DNA of 64,000 bases from Acinetobacter lwoffii. GTDB lineage: Bacteria; Pseudomonadota; Gammaproteobacteria; Pseudomonadales; Moraxellaceae. This document shows, in pieces, positions 24,837-33,968 of this stretch. Where the stretch lies: assembly GCF_029024105.1 (NCBI RefSeq), contig NZ_CP118963.1, positions 496,001 through 560,000 of the forward strand, given 5' to 3'. A model generated the notes under the pieces. It worked only from the letters and a program-made list of their open reading frames with translations. It was not told where the DNA came from and did not search any database. The position numbers were made by a program, and so were the translations under genes. Position 1 is the stretch's first letter. Each line of letters starts with the position of its first letter.

Positions 24837-26792
24837 ATGTTGAAACACACTAAAACTATGTATAAATACTATAAATTAATTACTTTAAGTGTGGCATGTA
24901 TCTGTTCAGCGAGTACACAGGCAGCAGAAGAACAATTTAATGATGCCTTGCGTGCAGCCAATGCAGGTAATACTGAACTGTTACAGCAATATCGTCTGTC
25001 TATGCAGAATGATGCCTTGGGCTATTATCCGGAATACTGGATTTTAAACCAGAATCTTGCCATGCAGCCTGTTAGTCAGATTATCAGCTTTGCCCAGCGT
25101 TACCCTCAATCCGCCATGGCTGAAAAGCTGGCAGCAGACTATGTCGAAGAAAAGGTAAAAATGGCAGACTTTAGTACTGCTCAACCGGTATTGCCTTATG
25201 TAACCAATGCTGATCCTGCCGAAGCCTGTGCAGTGGCACAAGTGCGCGCCAAAGCTGGCGATGAACTGGTCTATGCCGAGTTTAAAGAAGTCTGGTTAAC
25301 TACCAATAGCCAGCCTGATTCTTGTACTGGTTTAGGCCGGATGATGCTATCCAGTCCACTCATGACCTCAGAAGACCGTCAGCAGCGACTCTGGGGACAA
25401 CTTCGTGCCGGACAGTCAGGTCAGGCCATTGCGACAGCGCAAGGCATTGGTCTAAATCTGTCTCTGGCACAACTGAATTCGATTCAGGCCAATCCCACTA
25501 ATTATTTGTGGTCTGCGCCTAAAAGTACTGCGGCAGAGCATGCCTATCTGATTTATGCGCTGGGACGTCTGGCCGATAGCGATTTGGACTCAGCTTTGTC
25601 TATCGTCAAGCGGACCGCGGAAGGTACACCAGTACAGGTACAACGCGCCTTATATCGTGCTGTCGGTTATATCGGTGGTACCACAGTGATGAAAAACAAC
25701 TTCAACCGTGAAGTGTTAAATGCGCTAGATGCCAGCTATGGTCTGCCATTTAGCCCGGAAGAAGCCGAGATTTATGCGCGTCAGGCGATTCGTTTTAGTG
25801 CCTGGGAAAGTCTGATCCGTGCTATTGACAGCATGAGCGTCAACCAGAAACAGGAAGATCGTTGGCAATACTGGCTGGCACGTGCCAGCGAACAGCGTTC
25901 AGACCGTAGTTCTAAACAGACCGCTCAAAGTATTTATCGCAAACTGGCAACCGGGGATGACTATCACAATCTTTTGGCACGTGACAAGTTGGGACAGGTG
26001 ACTGCAAGTACCCCCAATCCAGCGCAGCCATCCAGTCAGGCCATGCAGCGTTTGAATCAGGATATTCATTTCCGCCGTGCTTTCACTTTACGTAATATCA
26101 GTGCCCCGGATAACTACATTAACCGGGAATGGAACTGGGCGGTGCGTCAGGCTTATCTTAAACATGACGATGACCTGTTACTGGCAGCAGCAAAACGGGC
26201 CATGGACATGGGCTGGCATGATCGGGCCATTTATGCTGCTGATCGTACTGCAAGCAAACATAACTATCACTACCGCTATCCGATGCCGCATCAGAACTAT
26301 GTGGTCAGTCATAGCCGAAATGCAGGTATTGATCCGGCCTGGGCGTATGGTTTGATGCGTCAGGAAAGCCGTTTCAATACGGTGGCACGTTCACATGTGG
26401 GCGCGGGTGGTCTGATGCAGATCATGCCGGATACGGCCAAGCTGGTGGCGCGTCAGATGGGTGAAGCTTATAATCCGGCAGCACTGACTGATATGAACAC
26501 CAATATTCGCTACGGAACATTCTATTTATCTACGATTCAGCGTCAGCTCAGTGATAGTCCGGTTTTGGCAACGGCAGGCTATAATGCCGGTCCAAACCGT
26601 GCCCGCCGCTGGCAGCCAGAATTTCAGGGGATTGCCGCAGATCAATATACTGAAAGTATTCCTTTACTCGAAACCCGAGATTATGTGAAACATGTCATGA
26701 CCAATGCCACGCATTATGGCATCTTGTTAGGACAGGGGGCACAGTCGGTAGGTAAACGCATGCAACTGATACCATTACGTAATACACAATAA
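24837..26792 (+). CDS. slt: Soluble lytic murein transglycosylase (Slt70 type)
   Basis: A periplasmic enzyme that cleaves the glycan backbone of peptidoglycan with anhydro-muramoyl products. The 651-residue protein has a signal peptide (cleavage near TQAAE), a long helical superhelix domain, and a C-terminal catalytic domain with the signatures QESRFNTVARSHVGAGGLMQ (catalytic Glu) and TAGYNAGPNRARRW. ATG 24837 is chosen because GAAGG lies seven bases upstream and it leaves a proper signal peptide; an ATG at 24792 is in frame. A TATAAT box is at 24765-24770. Divergent from miaB. Confidence 0.93.
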   Translation: MLKHTKTMYKYYKLITLSVACICSASTQAAEEQFNDALRAANAGNTELLQQYRLSMQNDALGYYPEYWILNQNLAMQPVSQIISFAQRYPQSAMAEKLAADYVEEKVKMADFSTAQPVLPYVTNADPAEACAVAQVRAKAGDELVYAEFKEVWLTTNSQPDSCTGLGRMMLSSPLMTSEDRQQRLWGQLRAGQSGQAIATAQGIGLNLSLAQLNSIQANPTNYLWSAPKSTAAEHAYLIYALGRLADSDLDSALSIVKRTAEGTPVQVQRALYRAVGYIGGTTVMKNNFNREVLNALDASYGLPFSPEEAEIYARQAIRFSAWESLIRAIDSMSVNQKQEDRWQYWLARASEQRSDRSSKQTAQSIYRKLATGDDYHNLLARDKLGQVTASTPNPAQPSSQAMQRLNQDIHFRRAFTLRNISAPDNYINREWNWAVRQAYLKHDDDLLLAAAKRAMDMGWHDRAIYAADRTASKHNYHYRYPMPHQNYVVSHSRNAGIDPAWAYGLMRQESRFNTVARSHVGAGGLMQIMPDTAKLVARQMGEAYNPAALTDMNTNIRYGTFYLSTIQRQLSDSPVLATAGYNAGPNRARRWQPEFQGIAADQYTESIPLLETRDYVKHVMTNATHYGILLGQGAQSVGKRMQLIPLRNTQ

Positions 26793-26825
26793 AATTAAAA
26801 TTATTGGGGGGATGGTGGTTTATTC

Positions 26826-27464
26826 ATGAAACTAATGAAGGATCGTCGAGTCTGGGCCGGATTGGTGGCACTGGTGGTTTTTACCAGCAGTCCGGCAGCG
26901 TTCGCCACGCCGACAGACTATGTCATGGATGTACAACTGGTGCCGGCTTTATGTAGCCTGTACCCGGAATATGCCAAGAAACGAAAATGTCTGGAAGGCT
27001 ATTCGCTGAATATCTCTGGCTTATACCCTCAAACCACATCACAAAACTGTACGACCACCAGTTCTGCAAAGCTGTCACCACTGCAATCCAAGGTAGTGGC
27101 CAGAATCATGCCGGATGAGAATACCCGAACCTTGTTATGGCGCAATATCGGCGGCTGTGTGCCGATGAATGCCAGCCAGTATTTCCGCACGATTATCAAT
27201 TATGCTGACCGTCTGAAAGTACCGACGGAACTGACGGAACAGGAAAATATTACGATTTCTGTCGAGGTACTACGGGCGAAATTTGTGAAAATTAATCCGA
27301 AATTACCGAGCAATGCCTTGCGATTCAACTGCCAGCAGACTCAGTCAGCTAGCGTGCTTACCTCGATCAAGGTCTGTTATCGCCCCAATGGCAATTACAA
27401 ATCCTGTCCTGCCAACATTATTAATACATGCCCAAAAACTGTCACAATAAAAGGAACATACTGA
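26826..27464 (+). CDS. RNase T2-family (RNase I-like) periplasmic protein, catalytic histidines missing
   Basis: A 212-residue exported protein with signal peptide (cleavage near AFA, residue 27). Alignment by eye to E. coli RNase I is convincing: LVPALC near residue 39, MPDENTR...C with YFRTIINYADRLK (119-131) against YFGTMVRLNQEIK, and the C-terminal CPKTVTIKGTY against CGKTFVIDKAGY. Both active-site blocks have changed: HGLWP has become SGLYP (64-68) and AKHGAC has become RNIGGC (106-111), so neither catalytic His is present. Probably a pseudo-enzyme or binding protein. It follows slt by 33 bases and may be co-transcribed with it. Confidence 0.75.
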   Translation: MKLMKDRRVWAGLVALVVFTSSPAAFATPTDYVMDVQLVPALCSLYPEYAKKRKCLEGYSLNISGLYPQTTSQNCTTTSSAKLSPLQSKVVARIMPDENTRTLLWRNIGGCVPMNASQYFRTIINYADRLKVPTELTEQENITISVEVLRAKFVKINPKLPSNALRFNCQQTQSASVLTSIKVCYRPNGNYKSCPANIINTCPKTVTIKGTY

Positions 27465-27631
27465 GCTTTTTTGCCGATTTAATTTATATTTCCTATCAGA
27501 CTTTAGGTGAAATCCGTCCTCTTTTATATGCATCTGGCAAAGGATTGGAGTACAATCTTTCGCGTTTACGATTATTAGATTAAATACTAACTATTTAATC
27601 GCATTGAATATCCTCAATTGGAGATAATTAG

Positions 27632-28618
27632 ATGAAGCAAGCAGTTCGTGTTGCCGTTACTGGCGCTGCAGGTCAAATTGGTTACAGCCTATTATTCCGT
27701 ATCGCAAGCGGCGAAATGCTAGGTAAAGATCAACCAGTGATTTTGCAATTGCTCGAAGTTCCTTTTGAGAAAGCTCAACAAGCGCTTAAAGGCGTAATGA
27801 TGGAGCTTCAAGATTGTGCATTCCCATTACTAGAAGACATGATCGGTACTGATGATCCTAAAGTTGCATTTAAAGATGCTGACTATGCGTTATTAGTTGG
27901 TTCACGTCCACGTGGTCCAGGTATGGAACGTGCTGACCTGCTTAAAGTGAACGGTGAAATCTTCATCGGTCAAGGTCAAGCATTGAACGAAGTTGCAAGC
28001 CGTGACGTTAAAGTTCTAGTTGTTGGTAACCCTGCAAACACGAATGCTTACATCGCAATGAAATCTGCTCCAGATCTTCCAGCGAAAAACTTCACTGCAA
28101 TGTTACGTCTTGACCACAACCGTGCTGCATCTCAAATTGCTGCTAAAACTGGTAAAGCGGTTAAAGACATCAAAAATCTTACAGTTTGGGGTAACCACTC
28201 TCCAACCATGTATGCCGACTACCGTTTTGCAACAATTAACGGCGAAAGCGTTAAAGACATGATCAACGACCAAGAATGGAATGCAAATACATTCCTTCCG
28301 ACTGTTGGTAAACGTGGTGCTGCGATTATCGAAGCACGTGGTTTGTCTTCTGCTGCTTCTGCTGCTAACGCTGCAATCGACCATATGCGCGATTGGGCTC
28401 TTGGTACAAACGGCGAATGGGTAACTATGGGTATTCCTTCTGACGGTTCTTACGGTATTCCTGAAGGCGTAATGTTCGGTTTCCCTGTAACGACTGAAAA
28501 CGGTGAATACAAAATCGTTCAAGGTCTAGAAATCGACGAATTCAGTCAAGAGCGTATCAACTTCACGTTGAATGAACTTGAAGAAGAGCGCGCAGCAATT
28601 GCTGACATGCTTAAATAA
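27632..28618 (+). CDS. mdh: Malate dehydrogenase (NAD-dependent)
   Basis: A TCA-cycle enzyme interconverting malate and oxaloacetate. The 328-residue protein has the Rossmann motif VAVTGAAGQIGYSLLFRIAS, substrate-binding SRPRGPGMERADLL, the GNPANTNAYIAM strand and the catalytic His in VWGNHSPTMY (about residues 184-193). It belongs to the roughly 325-residue group common in Acinetobacter and Burkholderia, not the 312-residue E. coli type. Wobble usage (many -CT, -AA and -GT codons) is more biased than in its neighbours, as for a highly expressed gene. GGAG precedes the ATG. Confidence 0.97.
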   Translation: MKQAVRVAVTGAAGQIGYSLLFRIASGEMLGKDQPVILQLLEVPFEKAQQALKGVMMELQDCAFPLLEDMIGTDDPKVAFKDADYALLVGSRPRGPGMERADLLKVNGEIFIGQGQALNEVASRDVKVLVVGNPANTNAYIAMKSAPDLPAKNFTAMLRLDHNRAASQIAAKTGKAVKDIKNLTVWGNHSPTMYADYRFATINGESVKDMINDQEWNANTFLPTVGKRGAAIIEARGLSSAASAANAAIDHMRDWALGTNGEWVTMGIPSDGSYGIPEGVMFGFPVTTENGEYKIVQGLEIDEFSQERINFTLNELEEERAAIADMLK

Positions 28619-28641
28619 TTTGATCTTTTCAGATTAAGTTG

Positions 28642-28671
28642 AAAAAGCACTCCATTTGGGGTGCTTTTTTT
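28642..28671 (+). terminator. Terminator of mdh
   Basis: Stem AAAAAGCACTCC / GGGGTGCTTTTT (one G-T pair) with ATTT loop and T-run, about 24 bases after the mdh stop. Confidence 0.9.
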
Positions 28672-28787
28672 ATATCACTCACTTTAATCAACAAAAAATA
28701 ACAAGCTGTGAAGGAGAGACAACTGAGTTTTCGCTATGAGCCATCTAAGGTAGAAACAAGATTATAGATAAAAAGATGGAGGTTCAG

Positions 28788-29066
28788 ATGTTAGAGCAAC
28801 GCGCTACCTTCGAACTTTTCTTTGAACAATTGGGTCTGGATTCGAGTCCGGAAGCCATTGATGAGTTTATTAGTACGCATCAAATTGGTATGGATGTACC
28901 GCTGCATAAAGCTCCCTTTTGGAGTAAATCACAGCATGACTTTCTGATCAGTCACTGGAAGAAAGATGATGACTGGGCCATTTTTGTCGATGTGTTAAAT
29001 GAACAATTACATATTGAGGCAGAGGGTTCAGGTTCCTGTGACATACCCAGCCATAAATCAACCTAA
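28788..29066 (+). CDS. DUF2789 family protein, copy 1
   Basis: A 92-residue protein of DUF2789, a small helical family of unknown function. Its conserved frame is LFFQ/EQLGL near the start, H-Q-I/L, FWSKSQHDFL and DDDWAIFVDVLNEQLH. ATG 28788 is preferred over ATG 28776: GGAGG lies just upstream and the N-terminus then aligns with the other two copies. It carries a short Gly/Ser tail absent from the others. First of three tandem paralogues. Confidence 0.85.
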   Translation: MLEQRATFELFFEQLGLDSSPEAIDEFISTHQIGMDVPLHKAPFWSKSQHDFLISHWKKDDDWAIFVDVLNEQLHIEAEGSGSCDIPSHKST

Positions 29067-29117
29067 GAATTCGAATCTCAACACGCTCATAATTTAACGC
29101 TACGATGGAGTCTATTT

Positions 29118-29372
29118 ATGCTTACGGAACAACAGTTAACTTTAGAATTATTATTTGAACAATTGGGTTTGCCTTCTGATGAAGCCTCAATTAATCAATT
29201 TACCCATACCCATCAATTGCCATCTGAAGTCGCATTGCCAGATGCCGAATTCTGGAGTGAGGGACAAAGTGCCTTCCTGCGTGAACATTGGCACCAAGAT
29301 GATGAATGGATTGTCATTATTGACAAGTTAAATCAGCTTTTACATGTGGAAAGCGACAAACAAAGCGTTTAA
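29118..29372 (+). CDS. DUF2789 family protein, copy 2
   Basis: An 84-residue paralogue of the preceding gene: LELLFEQLGLPSDEASINQF, HTHQLPSEV, FWSEGQSAFLREHW and DDEWIVIIDKLNQLLH. It begins 51 bases after copy 1 and is closed by a terminator, so copies 1 and 2 may share a transcript. Function unknown. Confidence 0.85.
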   Translation: MLTEQQLTLELLFEQLGLPSDEASINQFTHTHQLPSEVALPDAEFWSEGQSAFLREHWHQDDEWIVIIDKLNQLLHVESDKQSV

Positions 29373-29397
29373 ATGCATTCATACAAAAAGAAACAAC

Positions 29398-29426
29398 AAA
29401 CCTAGTCAAAGGACTAGGTTTTTTTT
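29398..29426 (+). terminator. Terminator after DUF2789 copy 2
   Basis: Perfect stem AAACCTAGTC / GACTAGGTTT with AAAG loop, followed by a long T-run. Confidence 0.9.
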
Positions 29427-29487
29427 GTCTTATCTTATAAGTTAGATCTATAAATAATTACAATTTATCTGATATAAGGAGGGCGCG

Positions 29488-29745
29488 ATGCTCGCAAAGA
29501 ACCAACCATCCTTAGAGCTCTTGTTTTCTCAGCTCGGTCTCGCCAATAGTCCTGCGGCTATTGAATTGTATGTACGCACCCATCAACTGCCAGCAGGGCT
29601 GTCCTTGCATGATGCGCCATTCTGGAATAAAGCCCAGCGTTCTTTATTAATCAGCCATTTGGTACAAGATGATGATTGGGCAATTTGGGTCGATGAACTG
29701 AATCAGCAACTGCACATGGACGCTTATAGACGTCAACCTGCTTGA
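29488..29745 (+). CDS. DUF2789 family protein, copy 3
   Basis: An 85-residue third paralogue: LELLFSQLGLANSPAAIELY, RTHQLPAGL, FWNKAQRSLLISHL and DDDWAIWVDELNQQLH. AAGGAGG precedes the ATG. A terminator separates it from copy 2, so it is transcribed on its own and could be regulated separately. Confidence 0.85.
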   Translation: MLAKNQPSLELLFSQLGLANSPAAIELYVRTHQLPAGLSLHDAPFWNKAQRSLLISHLVQDDDWAIWVDELNQQLHMDAYRRQPA

Positions 29746-29799
29746 TCATTTTTCCTATATTTTTCTGATATTTAAAATAAGATGATATAGCTTGTATTA

Positions 29800-29825
29800 A
29801 AAAACGCCTCATTTGAGGCGTTTTT
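29800..29825. terminator. Bidirectional terminator after DUF2789 copy 3
   Basis: Perfect stem AAAAACGCCTC / GAGGCGTTTTT with ATTT loop, between convergent genes. Confidence 0.92.
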
Positions 29826-29835
29826 GTTCTTTGGC

Positions 29836-30363
29836 TTAATGCATTTTGCTTTTTAATATTTTGTTAAACCATTCGTGCTGACGATAATCATTAAATGCAT
29901 GATGCTGCTGTAATAATTCCAGCTCAAATTCGGCAGTGGTGGTGTACTTACCTAACCAGTGGCGGGTCAGGGCCGGCTCATTTTTACTGGCACTGGCATA
30001 GGCCAGAAAGAAATAAATGTCCCCATGTTCATAACTGGCCATTGGCTTTAAAATTTGCTGAGTAATCAGGGCGAAATGGTGCTCTTTGGTCAATTCAAAA
30101 AACATCATATAAGCCTTGGCCAGATGCAAAGATAGGTTGATATACATGCGCAGCGGCATTTCTTCAAATTCTACCCGGCCTTGTTCCAGCAACACTACGG
30201 CTTCTTGCAGGAAATGTCGCTGTTCCTGACGCAGTTCACTTAAAGTCACCAGCTGTAAACGAAGATCAGCACGTTCAAGCGTTAATTCCGGCGTATTGCC
30301 TTTTAAATACAATTGGTCAGTTTCACCCAGACGTTGAATAATCTGTTTGGTCGTTAATCGCAT
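29836..30363 (-). CDS. Conserved hypothetical protein, helical
   Basis: A 175-residue protein with no signal peptide and a strongly helical pattern resembling TPR-like repeats (LHLAKAYMMFFELTKEHHFAL, then YFFLAYASASKNEP). I do not recognise a family. ATG 30363 is preferred over 30378: AGGA lies seven bases upstream. It follows the 2OG oxygenase gene by about 70 bases in the same direction and may share its transcript. Confidence 0.7.
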   Translation of the reverse strand: MRLTTKQIIQRLGETDQLYLKGNTPELTLERADLRLQLVTLSELRQEQRHFLQEAVVLLEQGRVEFEEMPLRMYINLSLHLAKAYMMFFELTKEHHFALITQQILKPMASYEHGDIYFFLAYASASKNEPALTRHWLGKYTTTAEFELELLQQHHAFNDYRQHEWFNKILKSKMH

Positions 30364-30433
30364 CAACGCAATCCTCATTTCTCAATAATGGCTATATGAG
30401 GTTAAAAATTAAAATTTAAAGCGGCAGCGTGTC

Positions 30434-31036
30434 TTAGAGTAGTGAGGTATCACTTCTTAGCCAGGCGGTAATGGATAGGCGTTGCTGTTTAGAGATTAAA
30501 ACTTCATGTAATAAATCGCTCTGGAACAGCGCCATTCGGTTCGGTTTTGGCTGGATAATATGCCACTGGCCATGTTTGTCCTGCAGGCGTAGTTCACCGC
30601 CCCAGTCCGTCTGCCATTGTCCATGTAAATAATACACACTGGAAATCATCCGGCCATTTTTACTTTGGGGGTTGTCACGGTGCAGGGCATAGAACTCACC
30701 CGCGTGATAGCAAGCGAAATGCGCTTCGACATCTTTGATGCCTAAATAAAACGCGCGGTTTAAAATTTGAGAAAATTGTTGAAGGGTTTGAATGTGTCGG
30801 TGGGAAATTTGAAATTCAGGTTGTAACCAAAGAATATGATCACTACGGATGTTGTTAACGACACCATTTTGAATGGCTGCATTACGAAATTCGTTTAAGT
30901 GGCTTAAGCATTCTTGACTCACTGCATGTTGATATTCGCTAGAGTAAGCATCGTCAACAATACTAAAGCCATGTTGATCTAAATCATCTAAGATTTGATC
31001 AACATTCCAATCCCCTGGGATGATAACTGCTTCCAT
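30434..31036 (-). CDS. 2-oxoglutarate-Fe(II) oxygenase superfamily protein
   Basis: A 200-residue double-stranded beta-helix oxygenase of the prolyl-4-hydroxylase-like type. The iron ligands are visible as HRD (in FYALHRDNPQS, about residue 118) and the distal His in LLHEVLIS (about residue 177), with the 2OG-binding Arg in QRLSITAWLRSD. GGELRLQD lies between. Such proteins hydroxylate protein or small-molecule substrates; this one's substrate is unknown. Divergent from rlmJ. Confidence 0.87.
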   Translation of the reverse strand: MEAVIIPGDWNVDQILDDLDQHGFSIVDDAYSSEYQHAVSQECLSHLNEFRNAAIQNGVVNNIRSDHILWLQPEFQISHRHIQTLQQFSQILNRAFYLGIKDVEAHFACYHAGEFYALHRDNPQSKNGRMISSVYYLHGQWQTDWGGELRLQDKHGQWHIIQPKPNRMALFQSDLLHEVLISKQQRLSITAWLRSDTSLL

Positions 31037-31153
31037 TTTTTCAATTCTCGATAGTGTGGTAAAAAAAGGTCCGCTATTTTAGTGCAATAATCGTTTCTGA
31101 ACGAAATAGTTTTTCATGTTAAAATAGCAATTGATCTTAGGAATAATTGAAAC

Positions 31154-32011
31154 ATGAATTACCGTCACTCTTACCACGCAGGCAACTTTGCCGATGTGAT
31201 GAAGCACGTTTTATTGCTTCAGTTGTTGACTCGACTGAATGCAAAAAACAAACCTTATCGCTATGTAGATACACATGGTGGTGCAGGTAAATATGATTTG
31301 TCGACTGCCGAAGCGCAAAAATCAGGTGAGTTTTTAAACGGTATTCATCGTCTTGTTAAGCTGGATGATTCGATCAAGCGTAATGCACCTGAAGGCGTAC
31401 AACAATATTTGAAAATTGTTGAAAATATGCGTGAAAACTTTGGTAAGGGTGCTTATCCGGGTTCACCGTGGTTTGCCCTAGAAGGCATGCGCGAGATTGA
31501 TAAAGCGACCATTTTTGAAATGCAGCGTGATGTATTCCAGCAACTTCGTCATAATATTTTTGACAAGCGTGCCGGTTTGCATGAGCGTGATGCATACGAA
31601 GGTCTGTTGGCTGTCATTCCACCGAAAGAAAAACGTGGTCTGGTGATGATCGATCCGCCATATGAACTGGAGCGTAAAGATTTCCCGCAGTTGGTCGAAC
31701 TGCTGGTTACCGCGTATAAGAAATGGCCGACAGGTGTATTCGCGGTTTGGTATCCAATTAAAGACCGTGCCATGATCGAACGCTTCGAGAAGAAAATGTT
31801 CAAGACTGGTATCCGCCGTCAACTGGTTTGTGAAGTCTGTGTATGGCCGGATGATACCCCAGTAGGCTTGAACGGTTGTGGTTTGCTGGTGATTAACCCG
31901 CCTTGGAAATTCTCTGAAGATGCAGATGAAGCGCTACAGTGGTTATTCCCGCATCTTCGCATGAGTGAAAATGGTGGTCACGCTGCAGTTCGCTGGTTAG
32001 TGGGCGAGTAA
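31154..32011 (+). CDS. rlmJ: 23S rRNA (adenine(2030)-N6)-methyltransferase RlmJ
   Basis: Methylates A2030 of 23S rRNA. The 285-residue protein begins with the diagnostic MNYRHSYHAGNFADVMKHV, continues with the SAM-binding segment YVDTHGGAGKYDL, and has the catalytic MIDPPYE motif (about residues 165-171). Length equals E. coli RlmJ (280). AGGA precedes the ATG. It lies upstream of pssA by 38 bases in the same direction. Confidence 0.95.
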   Translation: MNYRHSYHAGNFADVMKHVLLLQLLTRLNAKNKPYRYVDTHGGAGKYDLSTAEAQKSGEFLNGIHRLVKLDDSIKRNAPEGVQQYLKIVENMRENFGKGAYPGSPWFALEGMREIDKATIFEMQRDVFQQLRHNIFDKRAGLHERDAYEGLLAVIPPKEKRGLVMIDPPYELERKDFPQLVELLVTAYKKWPTGVFAVWYPIKDRAMIERFEKKMFKTGIRRQLVCEVCVWPDDTPVGLNGCGLLVINPPWKFSEDADEALQWLFPHLRMSENGGHAAVRWLVGE

Positions 32012-32049
32012 TTTTTTTAAAGATCAGGTCATAGCTAGGATCGACAAGA

Positions 32050-32871
32050 ATGACAAATATAAGCAAACCGGAACGCGACTCTTCAACTGAAGTGCCTTTT
32101 GATGGCATCACCTTTGAGGTAGAAGAAGAGGAGCATACCCAGGAAGGGCAAAAAGTTAAGCGTCGAGGCATCTATCTATGGCCGAACCTGATTACAACAG
32201 CAGCGTTGTTATCAGGTTTCTACTCGATTATTGCCAGTATGAATGGTAATTTTCAGCAAGCTATTTATGCGATTTTTATTGCGGCATTACTGGATGGACT
32301 AGATGGCCGTGTAGCTCGTGCGATTGGCGCACAAAGTCCGTTCGGTGAACAGTTCGATTCCCTTTCTGACATGCTGGCTTTTGGTGTAGCTCCCGCTATT
32401 TTGATGTATAGCTGGGGCTTAAGTGATTTGGGTCGTATTGGTCTGGCAGCCTGCTTTGTTTATACCGCGTGTGCTGCGTTCCGTCTGGCGCGTTTTAATG
32501 TACAGATTGGTGTGGTCGATAAACGTTATTTTATCGGTGTGGCAAGTCCTCTGGCTGCCATCATGATTGTGTCATTGGTCTGGGTCGGTCTGGATTTTCC
32601 AGAAATCTTTGATATTCGTGAACCTTCTCTTCAGGTCATTAATGCAGTAGTCATTATTGCGGTGGGCTTGTTAATGATTTCCAATATCAAGTATTACTCA
32701 TTCAAAACAGTAGAGCGTAAACGGGTTCCATTTTTTGTCCTACCAATCGCCGTATTCGTCTTTGCAGCGATGACTTATAATATTCCTGTCGGCATTCTGG
32801 TAATTTCTATTCTCTATGCCTTGTCTGGTTTCGTGACCACCTTTATGGCAAAAAGATCGAGTACATTATAA
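32050..32871 (+). CDS. pssA: CDP-diacylglycerol--serine O-phosphatidyltransferase
   Basis: An inner-membrane enzyme making phosphatidylserine, precursor of phosphatidylethanolamine. The CDP-alcohol phosphotransferase motif D-G-x2-A-R-x8-G-x3-D-x3-D is read as DGRVARAIGAQS, then FGEQFDSLSD. About eight membrane helices follow a 40-residue acidic cytoplasmic N-terminus. It is the type II (Bacillus/Pseudomonas-like) integral enzyme, not the E. coli peripheral type. Downstream of rlmJ, followed by an unknown gene 20 bases later. Confidence 0.95.
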   Translation: MTNISKPERDSSTEVPFDGITFEVEEEEHTQEGQKVKRRGIYLWPNLITTAALLSGFYSIIASMNGNFQQAIYAIFIAALLDGLDGRVARAIGAQSPFGEQFDSLSDMLAFGVAPAILMYSWGLSDLGRIGLAACFVYTACAAFRLARFNVQIGVVDKRYFIGVASPLAAIMIVSLVWVGLDFPEIFDIREPSLQVINAVVIIAVGLLMISNIKYYSFKTVERKRVPFFVLPIAVFVFAAMTYNIPVGILVISILYALSGFVTTFMAKRSSTL

Positions 32872-32891
32872 AAATATAAAAGGAGTCTGAG

Positions 32892-33968
32892 ATGCGGTTT
32901 CTTCAAGATTTTTTAGATCGTTCGAAACAGCTGAATCAGACTCCTACTGTTTCGCGCTATCCCGCCTATCATGGCCTTACCTCAAAATATAAAATTATTC
33001 ATCAAGGATTAATGATCCCCGGACTTCCGGCACCGCTCTATTATTTAAACTTTCTGAGTATTATTGGGCAACCCAATGCGCCCATGCTGGCAAACCCCAG
33101 TGCAATCGAAACCACAGCCTTAGATACCGCCACCGTGATTTGCAGTTCGAGTCCACATATGGTGGGGCAATTGCATCACTATTCTGTCAAGCAGGACTGT
33201 CATTTTAAATCTAGTCTATTTCAGTTTCTGGATCGTGAGCAATTGAGCGGAAGTTTTCCAAATTTTCGTTTGCAACGTTCTGACTCGGAACTCAGTTTTG
33301 ATTTAAATATTCAGACCACTCAGCTAATTTCTCATTTTACCCAAATGCGTTTTTCCTTGGCAGATCACTGGTCTTTGCTGTGTCATTGTCAGGGAACAGT
33401 GAGCTATAAAGCGCAGCAATATACGATCGATGGTCTGGGAAGCTTTGAATACGCGCGGAGTTTTAACTTTCCCTATCTGCCTTTGGCTTTCCTGACTTAT
33501 CAAATTATTAATCTCAGTGAAAATCGGCAACTGTTGTTGGCGCAAATTCGGGATGGTTTTAATCGTATTGTTCAGTCGCGGATCTATCTGCGTGATTTAA
33601 AAAACATGCGGACCCAAATGTTCGATCGCAAAGTTTATTTTAAAGTTCATCGTGTTTATCCGCGTGTCACGACACCCAATCGGCAAAGTATGTATTTGCC
33701 GCGCGAATTTGAATGGTGTTATAAAAACGCAGACGGTACTTGTATCTGGGTACAAGGTCAAAGTCGTGGAGATTTTAAATTTGGTCTGGCAGCGGGCTAT
33801 GTAGGAAGTTTTAGTTATCAAGTAAAAATAAATGAAGAAACCGAAAATGGGGAAGGAGGCTATTGTGAATACATAGATTGCCGGCCTTTACGCTTTCAGG
33901 AAGAGAATAAAACAGAAAAAAGATTAAGTCATTTATCTAATTCAGTCCCTTTAATGCTCAAGAAATGA
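32892..33968 (+). CDS. Conserved hypothetical protein, unknown function
   Basis: A 358-residue cytoplasmic-looking protein that I cannot assign with confidence. It has no signal peptide or clear membrane helix. The text is rich in aromatic residues and beta strands, for example YHGLTSKYKIIHQGLMIPGL, FEYARSFNFPYLPLAF and VQGQSRGDFKFGLAAGYVG, and the general pattern recalls lipocalin-like or hydroxysteroid-binding beta-barrel proteins. AAAGGAG lies just before the ATG. It follows pssA by 20 bases and is likely co-transcribed. The rRNA operon promoter follows. Confidence 0.72.
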   Translation: MRFLQDFLDRSKQLNQTPTVSRYPAYHGLTSKYKIIHQGLMIPGLPAPLYYLNFLSIIGQPNAPMLANPSAIETTALDTATVICSSSPHMVGQLHHYSVKQDCHFKSSLFQFLDREQLSGSFPNFRLQRSDSELSFDLNIQTTQLISHFTQMRFSLADHWSLLCHCQGTVSYKAQQYTIDGLGSFEYARSFNFPYLPLAFLTYQIINLSENRQLLLAQIRDGFNRIVQSRIYLRDLKNMRTQMFDRKVYFKVHRVYPRVTTPNRQSMYLPREFEWCYKNADGTCIWVQGQSRGDFKFGLAAGYVGSFSYQVKINEETENGEGGYCEYIDCRPLRFQEENKTEKRLSHLSNSVPLMLKK

